Assembly: GCF_030816935.1 (NCBI RefSeq) | Contig: NZ_JAUSYO010000001.1 | Coordinates: 558,001-622,000, forward strand | Length of the DNA stretch: 64,000 nt | Direction: 5' to 3' | Origin: Arthrobacter sp. B3I9 | GTDB lineage: Bacteria; Actinomycetota; Actinomycetes; Actinomycetales; Micrococcaceae | Shown here: piece after piece, positions 17,099 to 25,136 of the stretch | Numbering within the stretch: the first letter of the stretch is position 1 | Layout: the number at the start of each line of letters is the position of its first letter | Made by a program: the position numbers and the translations under genes | Notes under the pieces: model-generated | The model's database searches: none | Told to the model about the DNA's origin: nothing | What the model saw: only the letters and a program-made list of their open reading frames with translations

Positions 17099-19237
17099 TC
17101 AGCCGGCAGGGAAAGCGGCGCCGAGGGCCGAGAGTACGCCGAACGCCTTGGTCCGCACCTCCTCGTACTCCTCCTCGGGGGAGGAGTCCGCGGTGATTGC
17201 CCCTCCGACGCCGAGGCTCAGCCGCGCTCCGCCGTCCCCGCCGGCGGACTCGCTGACTACCAGCGTACGGATCGCCACGGCGAGGTCCGTGGCCCCGGTG
17301 AGCGAGAAGTACCCGATCGCGCCCGAGTACACGCCCCGCGGCACGCGTTCCAGCCGGTCCAGAATGGCCATCGTGCTGACCTTCGGCGCCCCGGTCATGG
17401 ACCCCGCGGGGAAGCACGCCGCCACGGCTTCCGCCCGCGGCATGCCGGGCCGGAGCCGCGCATCGATGGTGCTGACCATCTGGTGGACGGTGGCGTAACT
17501 TTCGACGGCGCACAGTCGGCTGACCGATACGGAACCGGGCACGGCGAAGTGGCTCAGGTCGTTGCGCAGCAGGTCCACGATCATGATGTTCTCGGCCCGG
17601 TCCTTGGGCGATGCTTCGAGCTCACGTTTCAGCCCCGCATCCAGGACGGTGTCCGTGTCCCGTCGCCTGGTGCCCTTGATCGGCTCGGCGCGCATGCCGC
17701 CGTCTGCCGCGATGCGCAGGAAGCGCTCCGGCGAGGTGCTGGCCACCGTGAGGTCCCCGAAGCGCAGGTAACTGGCGAACGGCGCCGGATTGCGGCGGCG
17801 CAGCGCCAGGTAGGCCTGCCAGGGATCCAGGCCGCCCGCCGGCACGCGCGCCGTCAGGGCCGTGGTGAGGCAGACCTCGTAACTGTTGCCTTCGGCGATC
17901 TGGTACTGCGCCTCTGAAACCTTGGCCTTGTAGGCGATCTGCGTGTCCCGCGCGGCAAAAACCGGACCGGCAGGCAGCCCGGCGGCGCCGCCGCCGCCCG
18001 CCGTCGCCCGCGCCGCAGCAGGGCCGGCGCCGGCGTGCTCTCCGTTCTCAGCCGCGGGCTCCGCCTCAGCGTCCGCTACGGCCGACCGGGCAGCAGCGAG
18101 CCAGTCCCCGGCGTCGGGGGCGTCCAGGGCGAGCAGCCACACCACGCCCTCCAGATGGTCCAGCACGACGCCGCGTCCGGCGAAGAGCAGGCAGGCGTCG
18201 GGAGTCTCGGAGCGGATGTCGCTGCCGCCGGTCTCACGCTTGAGCTCGTAGCCGAGGTATCCAAGCCAGCCCAGCACGAACTCGCCCGGATAGCCCTGCG
18301 GAGCCTCCACAGCACTGCGGCCCCACGCGTCGTCGAGCCAGCGGAAAAACGGTCCCTCGGTCTTGACCGTGGCGCCGCCCACGCTCACGGAGGTCTCGCC
18401 TGAACTGTGCCGGACCGTCTGGCCGAACCGGCCCCCGTCGTCGGCCAGAATGCTGAACCGGCTCCTCTCGGCAGCGGGCGCCGGCCGGTCCGTGCCGTCT
18501 CGGTCCTCGGGCGCTGGCTGAAGGGAATGCGGATCGAGGGAGGAGTCCAGCCATACCGCATTGGCGGAGCCGCCGAAGAGGCGCTCGAACAGTCTGGCGG
18601 CATCCGGCGCGGCATCGATTCGTTCGGTCCGGAGCTGCAGCCCGTGGCGAGCCGCGAGCTCGGGGCTCAGTGCCGGGGCCAGCGCGGGCAGGTGCTGCAG
18701 GGCCTCCAGCACGTGCTCCGGGGCGGCGCCGTCAGCGAGGTTCAGGACGCGCACGTCGACATGTGCCTGGACGTCGTCCGCGGCCAGCCATTCCTGCTCC
18801 TGTGCGGCCCACTGGTCCCAGTAGGGTTCGTAACTTGCGCCGTCGCGCCCGAGTGCCCGGCGGCGGCGGTCCTGTTCTGGAGCCTCCGCCCAGACGGCGG
18901 CGTGCAGGAATGGCCGGGCGGCCGCGGCTGCCGCCCCTACGCCTTCCACCAGCACTATCTCGGCGGGCAGGGTGGTGCGGGTTGCGCCGTCATAGTGGCG
19001 GTTCCAGTCCCAGCTCACCCATTCGGCGGGCTGCCCGCGCCGCAGTGGTTCCAGGACGGTGGAGACGTACTGTTCGATGCCGGCCGCAAGTCCGTTCCAG
19101 CCGGGATAGATGTCCTCGAGGTGGAACAGCGAGACCTTGTGGTGTTCCCGCAGCCGCGCGGCGAGTTCGATCGCCAGGGTGGTCTTTCCTGCACCGGACC
19201 GGCCGTCGATGGCGATGATCACGGGCGCAGGGGTCAT
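17099..19237 (-). CDS. pabB: P-loop kinase domain fused to aminodeoxychorismate synthase component I (PabB)
   Basis: 712 aa from ATG 19237. Residues 1-~200 are a uridine-kinase-like P-loop NTPase (VIIAIDGRSGAGKTTLAIELAARL). Residues ~230-710 are a chorismate-binding PabB/TrpE domain: GEFVLGWLGYLGYELK, EAQYQIAEGNSYEVCLTTAL, PAPFASYLRFGDLTVASTSP, and the catalytic end PIKGTRRRD and IMIVDLLRNDLS, GSMTGAPKVSTMAILD. The PabB part aminates chorismate with an amidotransferase partner. The kinase part has no obvious place in folate synthesis. A low-complexity insert (AAENGEHAGAGPAAARATAG) interrupts the middle. Starts overlapping the stop of the phosphatase gene (ATGA). Confidence 0.87.
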   Translation of the reverse strand: MTPAPVIIAIDGRSGAGKTTLAIELAARLREHHKVSLFHLEDIYPGWNGLAAGIEQYVSTVLEPLRRGQPAEWVSWDWNRHYDGATRTTLPAEIVLVEGVGAAAAAARPFLHAAVWAEAPEQDRRRRALGRDGASYEPYWDQWAAQEQEWLAADDVQAHVDVRVLNLADGAAPEHVLEALQHLPALAPALSPELAARHGLQLRTERIDAAPDAARLFERLFGGSANAVWLDSSLDPHSLQPAPEDRDGTDRPAPAAERSRFSILADDGGRFGQTVRHSSGETSVSVGGATVKTEGPFFRWLDDAWGRSAVEAPQGYPGEFVLGWLGYLGYELKRETGGSDIRSETPDACLLFAGRGVVLDHLEGVVWLLALDAPDAGDWLAAARSAVADAEAEPAAENGEHAGAGPAAARATAGGGGAAGLPAGPVFAARDTQIAYKAKVSEAQYQIAEGNSYEVCLTTALTARVPAGGLDPWQAYLALRRRNPAPFASYLRFGDLTVASTSPERFLRIAADGGMRAEPIKGTRRRDTDTVLDAGLKRELEASPKDRAENIMIVDLLRNDLSHFAVPGSVSVSRLCAVESYATVHQMVSTIDARLRPGMPRAEAVAACFPAGSMTGAPKVSTMAILDRLERVPRGVYSGAIGYFSLTGATDLAVAIRTLVVSESAGGDGGARLSLGVGGAITADSSPEEEYEEVRTKAFGVLSALGAAFPAG

Positions 19238-19818
19238 GAAATAGAGCGTACCCGCTGCTCCGGGCGCTGCGTTTGGTCCGCGCCCGCTTGGTCCGGGCCC
19301 GGTTGGTCCAGCTGGGCCCGGACGTGCTCCACGATGCCGGGAACGGCGGCGCGGATGAGGCTCCAGGTCAGCTCGAAGTCCGAGTGGCCGCCGTACCAAG
19401 GGTCCTCGATGCCCTGATCCAGGGGATCCTCGCCCGCCACGGCCGGATCAAAGCTGCGCAGCATCCGGATCTTGGACAGGGAACCGCGGTCCGGCGCTCC
19501 CTGCCGGAGCCAGCCGTAGTGGTCTACGTCCAGGGCCAGGATCAACTCACGGCTCTGGAACCATTCCGGCCGCCACTCACGCGCCACGTGGCGGTCGGAG
19601 TTGATGCCGTACGCCAGAAGCGTCCGGGCGGCGCGGTGATCAATCGGGCGCCCGACCTCATAGCCCGTGGTGCCGGCGGAGTCCACGACGACGCCGGCAA
19701 GGCCCTCTGCGTCGAAAGCCTCCGTGAGCATCAGCGCGGCCATCGGGGACCGGCAGATGTTTCCGGTGCAGACCGTGATGATCCGGAACGGGCTGGGCGG
19801 ACTCGACAATGAGGTCAT
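19234..19818 (-). CDS. Low-molecular-weight protein tyrosine phosphatase
   Basis: 194 aa from ATG 19818. The phosphate loop CTGNICRS (C17-x5-R23-S24) directly follows FRIITV, and the general-acid Asp is in DPWYGGHSDFE near residue 145. Dephosphorylates tyrosine or arginine phosphate in proteins; homologues often act in capsule export control or stress responses. Start uncertain: another ATG lies at 19830 and neither has a clear ribosome site. Its stop overlaps the start of the kinase-PabB gene by 4 bases, a coupling that is not expected from known folate biology. Confidence 0.87.
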   Translation of the reverse strand: MTSLSSPPSPFRIITVCTGNICRSPMAALMLTEAFDAEGLAGVVVDSAGTTGYEVGRPIDHRAARTLLAYGINSDRHVAREWRPEWFQSRELILALDVDHYGWLRQGAPDRGSLSKIRMLRSFDPAVAGEDPLDQGIEDPWYGGHSDFELTWSLIRAAVPGIVEHVRAQLDQPGPDQAGADQTQRPEQRVRSIS

Positions 19819-19989
19819 GCTGCTAAGCATGGATGACCGGACCGTCTCTTGGCTAGCTGGCTCGCCTTGAAGTGTGACTGAAGCTGTCAACGGCTGTAAC
19901 TTTTTGTCATACCCGACGTTGCCGGGTGCTGCCCAAGGACGTTGGGAGCCGGCGGGGCGGCGTTGGGAGCGTTGCCGCCGTCGTACGTT

Positions 19990-21243
19990 CTAGGCGGCAG
20001 CCTCACGGCGGAAGGCCAGACGGAGGGACTGGCGGAGCGTCAGTTCATTCCGCCGCGCCACCGCAATCACGGCTGCGATTCCGGTGAGGAGTACCACGAT
20101 GCCGCCGCTGGCGACGCACCAGCGGGCGCCGAACTGGCTGCCGATCCAGCCCATCAGGGGTGCGCCCAGGGCTGTGCCACCTTGCAGGATGGCCAGGTAC
20201 AAGGCCAGCACACGGCCGCGGAACTGCGGCTCCACCGAGAGCTGGATGCTGGTGTTGCAGCTGTTCAGGAACGTGATGGAGGCCAGGCCCACCGGGATCA
20301 GGACCGCCGCGTAGATCCAGAATGACGGCGAGACGCTGCAGACGAGTGTGAAGATCCCGAGGCCCAGCGCCCCGGCGAGCATGAACCGCAGCCTGGGGCC
20401 GGCCCGGCGCGCTGCCAGCAGCGCGCCCGCCAGGGTACCCACGGCCATGATGGAGCCGAGGAGCCCGAATTCGCCCGGGCCCACCCGGAATTCGGTAGTG
20501 GCCATGAGGGAGTTAGTGACGGCGAAATTCAGACCGAAGGCGCCTACCACTCCCACCAGGACCATGATCAGCATCAAATCCGGGCGGCCGCGCACGTAGT
20601 TCACGCCCTCGGCCACCTGGTGCTTGCCGCGGGTCGCTGGAGCCGGAGGAGCCGGCTGGGACGTGCGGATCCGGAACAGCGCGATGAGGACCGCGGCGAA
20701 GCTGGCGGCGTTGAGCAGGAAGACCGCGCCGGTGCCCACCCAGGCAATCAGTGCGCCCGCGATGGCGGGGCCGGTGAGCCTGGCGGTATTGAAGGAGGCG
20801 GAATTCAGCGCCACGGCGTTCGCAATGTTGTCCTGGCCGACGAGTTCGGAGACGAAGGCCTGCCGGGCCGGGGCGTCGATGGCACTGGCGATGCCGAGGC
20901 AGACGGCGGCCAGGTAGGCGTGCCACAGGTGAGCGGTCCCGGTGACCACCAGGAGTCCCAGCCCGAGTGCCGTCAGGCCCATGGCCAGCTGGGTCCAGAG
21001 CAGGATGACGCGCTTGCGGTACCGGTCTGCCAGCACGCCCCCGTAGGGCCCCAGCAGCAGCATGGGCAGGAACTGGAGCCCGGTGGTGAGGCCGACGGCG
21101 GCGCCCGAGTGGTCCGTGAGGACTGTCAGGACCAGCCAGTCCTGGGCTACCCGCTGCATCCAGGTGCCGATATTGGACACCAGTGCTCCGGCGGCCCAGG
21201 TCCGGTAGTTGGGGTTCTCAAGGGCGCGGAACATGGCGCTCAT
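19990..21243 (-). CDS. MFS transporter (EntS-like drug/siderophore exporter group)
   Basis: 417 aa, about twelve hydrophobic segments. YRTWAAGALVSNIGTWMQRVAQDWLVL at the N-terminus and YGGVLADRYRKRVILLWTQ near residue 70 (the MFS loop 2-3 motif) mark the MFS_3 group, exporters of drugs or siderophores. Its start overlaps the stop of the MarR gene by 4 bases, so regulator and pump are one unit. Substrate unknown. Confidence 0.87.
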   Translation of the reverse strand: MSAMFRALENPNYRTWAAGALVSNIGTWMQRVAQDWLVLTVLTDHSGAAVGLTTGLQFLPMLLLGPYGGVLADRYRKRVILLWTQLAMGLTALGLGLLVVTGTAHLWHAYLAAVCLGIASAIDAPARQAFVSELVGQDNIANAVALNSASFNTARLTGPAIAGALIAWVGTGAVFLLNAASFAAVLIALFRIRTSQPAPPAPATRGKHQVAEGVNYVRGRPDLMLIMVLVGVVGAFGLNFAVTNSLMATTEFRVGPGEFGLLGSIMAVGTLAGALLAARRAGPRLRFMLAGALGLGIFTLVCSVSPSFWIYAAVLIPVGLASITFLNSCNTSIQLSVEPQFRGRVLALYLAILQGGTALGAPLMGWIGSQFGARWCVASGGIVVLLTGIAAVIAVARRNELTLRQSLRLAFRREAAA

Positions 21244-21701
21244 TTGCCGCTCATATCCTGCATCAGCTGGGCCGCGCGGCTGAGGATGAGGCGGTCCGCG
21301 TCATTGAGGCCGGCCACGCGTTGGGCCAGCCAGGCGGTGCGCTGGTTCCTCGCTTCCTCGAGGACCGTCTTGCCGGCGGGGGTGATGTCCACCCGGATCT
21401 GGCGGCCGTCGTCGGGGTGCGTCGTCCGGGTGACGAAACCTTGGTCGGCGAGGGCGTTGACGATGCGGGTCATGGACGGGGCCTGAACGTGTTCCTGTTC
21501 CGCCAGTTCCCGCAGGGTGCGCGGACCGCTGCCGTTGAGCTGGGCCAGGACGGTGTACTGCCCGGGGGTGATGGTCTCGCCGGTGGCCTCGACCCGGAGG
21601 CGGCGCGATGTTCGCATGACGGCGGTGCGGAGGTCGATGGCCAGGGTGTCCGGGGCCGAGGGGTCGGGTGTGGGCTGCTTCGTTGTGGGGGTGGGGGTCA
21701 T
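21240..21701 (-). CDS. MarR-family transcriptional regulator
   Basis: 153 aa from ATG 21701; an alternative ATG at 21737 lies inside the operator. Winged-helix region: ITPGQYTVLAQLNGSGPRTLRELAEQEHVQ and PSMTRIVNALADQGFVTRTTHPDDGRQIRVDIT, typical of MarR. Translationally coupled to the MFS exporter. Two 13-bp dyads just upstream suggest that it represses its own operon and is released by a ligand, perhaps the exported compound. Confidence 0.85.
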   Translation of the reverse strand: MTPTPTTKQPTPDPSAPDTLAIDLRTAVMRTSRRLRVEATGETITPGQYTVLAQLNGSGPRTLRELAEQEHVQAPSMTRIVNALADQGFVTRTTHPDDGRQIRVDITPAGKTVLEEARNQRTAWLAQRVAGLNDADRLILSRAAQLMQDMSGK

Positions 21702-21730
21702 ATGGGCGGGTGCGCCTCCAGCAGGATTGG

Positions 21731-21756
21731 TTAGCATTGCTAATTAGCTCTGCTAA
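21731..21756 (-). promoter_or_regulatory. Double MarR-type operator
   Basis: Two adjacent dyads, TTAGCATTGCTAA (21731-21743) and TTAGCTCTGCTAA (21744-21756), each with TTAGC/GCTAA half-sites and 13 bp apart. They lie 30-55 bases upstream of the MarR start at 21701, where a promoter would be. Confidence 0.65.
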
Positions 21757-21832
21757 CTATTATGCTCCCGTCCGGGTTTGCTGTCGACCCGTGGGGCGGA
21801 TCCGGACCCGCCTGGCTGGACGGAAAGGCACA

Positions 21833-21882
21833 GCGAAAGCAGCAACGGCCGGGCTGGAAGCCCGGGACGTTGCTGCTTTCGC
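21833..21882. terminator. Compound hairpin after the LysE gene
   Basis: GCGAAAGCAGCAACG (21833-21847) pairs perfectly with CGTTGCTGCTTTCGC (21868-21882); a second stem CCGGGC/GCCCGG sits inside. Located between the LysE stop and the MarR operator; probably the LysE terminator. Confidence 0.6.
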
Positions 21883-21964
21883 GTGCATCTGAGTTGTACC
21901 TGTGCGGTGGATGTCCCGCGGCCTGCGGGTACTGGGCCGAATGGCAGCCCAGGGACCACCTCGG

Positions 21965-22588
21965 CTAGTGGATGAGGGCGAGCAGGATGCCGACGCCGAC
22001 AAACAAGACGCCGAATGTCCGGTTCAAGATGAGCTGCCCCCGCGCGTCGTGCGTGAAGCGCTGGAAGGACTTGGCCGCCGCCGCGAAGAAGAACCACATG
22101 ACGAGGATGTCGATCGCGATCACGGTGGCGGACAGGACCAGGTACTGCGGCGCCAGCGGCTGCTGCGGGCGGATGAACTGCGGCATGAACGCCAGGAAGA
22201 AGACGACTGCTTTGGGATTGAGCAGGTTCACCCAGAGTCCGCGGCGGAACATCGACAACGCCGGCTCGTTGCGCAGGGCCACGGCCCGTTCCTGGTCCAG
22301 GTCGGGCTTGTGCAGGAACTGGCGGACGCCCAGGTAGACCAGATAGGCGGCGCCGGCATAGCGGATGACGTTGAATGCCACGGGCGAGCTGGCAACGAGC
22401 ACCCCGACGCCCAGGGCCACGATGAGGATGTGCACCACGAGCGCGGCCTGCTGGCCCAGGATGCCCCAGATGGAGCGGCGGAAGCCCGAATTGAGGGAGT
22501 TGCTCATGGTGTTGATGGCCCCGGCTCCGGGGGTGAAACTGATCAGGGCGCCGGCGCCGGCCAGGGCCAGCCAAAGGGAGGGTTGCAC
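21965..22588 (-). CDS. LysE-family translocator
   Basis: 207 aa with six hydrophobic segments. The LysE signature FTPGAGAINTMSNSLNSGFRRSIWGILGQ is at residues 18-46, and LWVNLLNPKAVVFFLAFMPQF follows near 119. Family members export amino acids or related metabolites across the cytoplasmic membrane; the substrate is not predictable. GTG start at 22588 with AGGGAGG just upstream. Monocistronic. Confidence 0.87.
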   Translation of the reverse strand: MQPSLWLALAGAGALISFTPGAGAINTMSNSLNSGFRRSIWGILGQQAALVVHILIVALGVGVLVASSPVAFNVIRYAGAAYLVYLGVRQFLHKPDLDQERAVALRNEPALSMFRRGLWVNLLNPKAVVFFLAFMPQFIRPQQPLAPQYLVLSATVIAIDILVMWFFFAAAAKSFQRFTHDARGQLILNRTFGVLFVGVGILLALIH

Positions 22589-22671
22589 TGATCCAGTTTA
22601 CGGCGGGAAGAAGTCCGTTTTTCCCGTGCGCTTAGCCCGGAGCCGCGGCACCTCCGGCCGGAAGCGACGGT

Positions 22672-23223
22672 TCAGCTGCTCCGCACGCCGTAGCTCAGGA
22701 CCATGTTTCCCTTGCTGGTCCGTTCTGATTCCTGCAATTCCAGCCGGGTCAGCGGGTCGCCGTCGTTGAACAGCCGCCTGCCGCTGCCGGCGATGACGGG
22801 GTGGACCATGAGCATCAAGGAATCGAGCAAGCCGGCGAACAGCAGCTGGCGGACCAGTGAGATGCTGCTGAAGATGCCGATGTCGCCGCCGTCGCTGTTC
22901 TTGAGGTCAACCACAAAGTCCTCCAGCGGCCCCTCGATCAGGTGCGAGTTCTGCCACTCGAGCTCGCCGCTAAGGGTCCTGGAGGCGACGAACTTAGGCA
23001 GGGGATTGATGAACCCCGCGAATTCCGCGTCCCTTTCGGCCTTCGGCCAGTACTCTGCCCACTGCTGGTATCCGATCCGGCCCATCAGGGCGGTGTCTAT
23101 CCTGCCCATCATCACGCCCATGCCGGCGCCCAGCTCCTCGTCGAAACTGTCGAACTGCCATTTGAACGGGTCTTCAACCACCCCGTCCACGGAGCAGAAA
23201 AGGCCGGCCGTCAGTTTGCGCAT
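22672..23223 (-). CDS. Dihydrofolate reductase-like / RibD C-terminal domain protein
   Basis: 183 aa from ATG 23223, preceded by GAGGAGAACCC. MRKLTAGLFCSVDGVVEDP is the usual opening of this NADPH-binding family, with MGRIGYQQWAEYWP near 47 and IGIFSSISLVRQLLFAGLLDSLMLMVHPV near 120. These proteins share the fold of dihydrofolate reductase and of the RibD reductase domain, but most are not true folate enzymes; function unassigned. Confidence 0.8.
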   Translation of the reverse strand: MRKLTAGLFCSVDGVVEDPFKWQFDSFDEELGAGMGVMMGRIDTALMGRIGYQQWAEYWPKAERDAEFAGFINPLPKFVASRTLSGELEWQNSHLIEGPLEDFVVDLKNSDGGDIGIFSSISLVRQLLFAGLLDSLMLMVHPVIAGSGRRLFNDGDPLTRLELQESERTSKGNMVLSYGVRSS

Positions 23224-23352
23224 GGGTTCTCCTCGTTCGGGTCCTCCGTGCACAATAACCGCGGATAAGCGCGTTGGGAATGGCTGGCGGCGGTGCGCTC
23301 GCGGAAGTGGTCCGGGAACCGCCCCGACGGCGGTACTGCCCGCTGCGTGTGT

Positions 23353-23395
23353 GCACGACGCCGGACGACGGCGGTGCCGCCGCCCGGCGTCGTGC
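23353..23395. terminator. Strong hairpin between PepSY and reductase-like genes
   Basis: GCACGACGCCGG (23353-23364) pairs perfectly with CCGGCGTCGTGC (23384-23395), and the loop can form a second GGCGG/CCGCC stem. It follows the PepSY gene stop on the minus strand. No T-tract. Confidence 0.55.
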
Positions 23396-23426
23396 CCGGC
23401 AGCCCGAAGGAACGGTCCTGTGGTGG

Positions 23427-23888
23427 TCAGCCGGCGGAGGTGGAGCTGTCCGCAGCGGCACCTCCGGAGCCGCCGTGGCCCCGGCCTCCACCGCCGCCGC
23501 CCTGGCCCTGGTCCTGGGTGCCGGTGACGGTGAAGTTCGCATCCAGCAGGACCGTGGCGTGCGTGCCGTCGGCCTTGGTGATGTGTGCTTCGTAGGTGGC
23601 GCCGTCGGCGTCGGTTTCCATCCTTTCGATCGTTGCGCCCGGCTGGGCCGCCCTGACGGCCGCCTCGACCTTCGCCGCGGTATCGCCGGTGAGGATCTCC
23701 TCGGTCTTGCCGTTGGCCTGGTGCGGCCCGCGGGCGGCTCCAGTGCCGTAGCCATCGGTGGGCTGGGTCGAGGACGAACCGGTGGCGGAGTCGGCAGCCA
23801 TCGCCGGGATGGCCGAAGCACCGATGGCGCCGCCACCGATCACCGCAGCGAGCATGATGCCCGCGGTTACCTTGTTGATCTTTGCCAT
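23427..23888 (-). CDS. Secreted PepSY-domain protein
   Basis: 153 aa. A clear signal peptide (residues 1-32, MAKINKVTAGIMLAAVIGGG...AMAADS) is followed by a PepSY-like domain: GKTEEILTGDTAAKVEAAVRAAQPGATIERMETDADGATYEAHIT. The C-terminus is glycine-rich (QGQGGGGGGRGHGG). PepSY domains are thought to inhibit peptidases or act as extracytoplasmic binding modules. ATG 23888 is preceded by AGGAGTAACACA. Confidence 0.82.
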   Translation of the reverse strand: MAKINKVTAGIMLAAVIGGGAIGASAIPAMAADSATGSSSTQPTDGYGTGAARGPHQANGKTEEILTGDTAAKVEAAVRAAQPGATIERMETDADGATYEAHITKADGTHATVLLDANFTVTGTQDQGQGGGGGGRGHGGSGGAAADSSTSAG

Positions 23889-24046
23889 TGTGTTACTCCT
23901 TTGCTGGGGCCCGAAGACCGGGCCGGCCGGGGGTTCGGCCTGGAACCAGCTTCGGGTCCGTAGATAGGGGGCGACTTTGGCATGGCTGTGGCGGGGCTGT
24001 GAGTGCTGAACGCGCCCGCTGCGCGCCCTAGCCCGGGGATCCGTCC

Positions 24047-24215
24047 AAAGGGCCGCAATGACACCGCCCGTTTGCCGCAAAGGGCCGCAAAGCAACCGCC
24101 CGTTTGCCGCAAAGGGCCGCAATGACGTCACCTTTTCCGGCCATTATTGGCAAACGGGCAATGGACCTAGGGCAAACGGCGTACGGGCAAGCGGCCAACG
24201 GGGCAAACCTGCGGA
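24047..24215. repeat. 32-bp tandem repeats with inverted relatives
   Basis: A 32-bp unit starting AAAGGGCCGCAA and ending ACCGCCCGTTTGCCGC occurs at 24047 and 24079, with a partial third copy at 24111. Inverted relatives of the CGTTTGCC part (GGCAAACGGGC and GGGCAAACGG) follow to about 24215. The array fills most of the 332-base gap between the PepSY gene and the methyltransferase gene; nothing else is seen there. Confidence 0.75.
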
Positions 24216-24220
24216 TGGCC

Positions 24221-25036
24221 TCAGGCCCGGGCGATGATCTCGCCGTTGGGAATGAGGAACCAGCCGTCGTCGGTGGAGCCCCAGCGGTGCCATCCCGCGG
24301 AGATCCGGGCCAGTTCGGCAGGGGTGGCGAAGCCGTACTCGAGGGCTTGCTCCGCGAAGGCCGAGTGCAGAACCCGTTCGCCCCAGACGCGGGCCTGCCA
24401 CCGCCGCTCCTGGCCCGTGGCGTAGAGCCAGTTGCTGCTGGTCGGTGCGACGTCCGTGAACCCGGCGGACTGCGCCCAGGAGACCAGGCGCCGGCCGGCG
24501 TCGGGCTCCGCCCCGTTCCGGCGGGCAATCCGCTGGTAGAGCTCCATCCATTCGTCGAGTTCAGGGAGTGCCGGGTACCAGCTCATGCCGTGGAAGTCGG
24601 CGTCGCGGACGGCGACGATTCCGCCGGGCTGGGCGACCCGGCGCATTTCCCGTAGAGCGGCGACCGGCTCGGTGAGATGCTGCAGCACCTGGTGCGCGTA
24701 GACGACGTCGAACGTCTCATCCTCATAGTCGAGGTCGTAGATGTTGCCGGCCACGAACTCGACATTAGGCACTTCCCGCTCGGCCGCAAGCGTGGTGGCC
24801 TGGGCAATGACCTCGGGGGAGCGGTCCAGGCCGGTGACCTTGCCCGGGGCGACGAGGGCGGCGAAATCGCAAGTGATGCTGCCGGGCCCGCAGCCGACGT
24901 CGAGGACCGATACACCCGGAGTGAGGTACGGGACCACGAACGCACCAGAGTTCTCCGCGGTCCGTGAGGCATGGGCTCGGACCACCGATTCATGGTGGCC
25001 ATGGCTGTACACGTCGTCGGGCTGTTGGGCGGTCAT
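24221..25036 (-). CDS. Class I SAM-dependent methyltransferase
   Basis: 271 aa. SAM-binding motif I VSVLDVGCGPGSITCDFA (residues 43-60), acidic loop VTGLDRSPEVIAQA, and motif DVVYAHQVLQHLTEPVAALREMRRVAQPGG, the UbiE/Methyltransf_11-type core. The N-terminus YSHGHHESVVRAHASRTAENS is common in this subgroup. Substrate unknown. Preceded by a conserved hairpin element shared with two other places in the window. Confidence 0.85.
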   Translation of the reverse strand: MTAQQPDDVYSHGHHESVVRAHASRTAENSGAFVVPYLTPGVSVLDVGCGPGSITCDFAALVAPGKVTGLDRSPEVIAQATTLAAEREVPNVEFVAGNIYDLDYEDETFDVVYAHQVLQHLTEPVAALREMRRVAQPGGIVAVRDADFHGMSWYPALPELDEWMELYQRIARRNGAEPDAGRRLVSWAQSAGFTDVAPTSSNWLYATGQERRWQARVWGERVLHSAFAEQALEYGFATPAELARISAGWHRWGSTDDGWFLIPNGEIIARA

Positions 25037-25076
25037 AAGGAAAAACTACGCCCGCCACGCCCGGAATCGGCGCATC

Positions 25077-25136
25077 TGACTGGCACTAGTTGTCGTTTTG
25101 AGCCCGCAAAACGACAACTAGTGCGAGCTGGTTGGG
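25077..25136. repeat. Dispersed hairpin element, copy 1
   Basis: Perfect 18-bp arms GCACTAGTTGTCGTTTTG (25083-25100) and CAAAACGACAACTAGTGC (25107-25124) with a 6-base loop. Flanks CTGACT on the left and GAGCTGGTTGGG on the right match copies 2 (43171) and 3 (56432). It overlaps the 3' end of the MarR gene, whose stop codon lies in the right arm. Confidence 0.85.

Noticed and set aside
25077..25136. Intrinsic terminator for the MarR gene
   Set aside because: The hairpin is strong but has no following T-tract on either strand and recurs at two other sites with matching flanks, so it is better described as a repeat family whose function is open.
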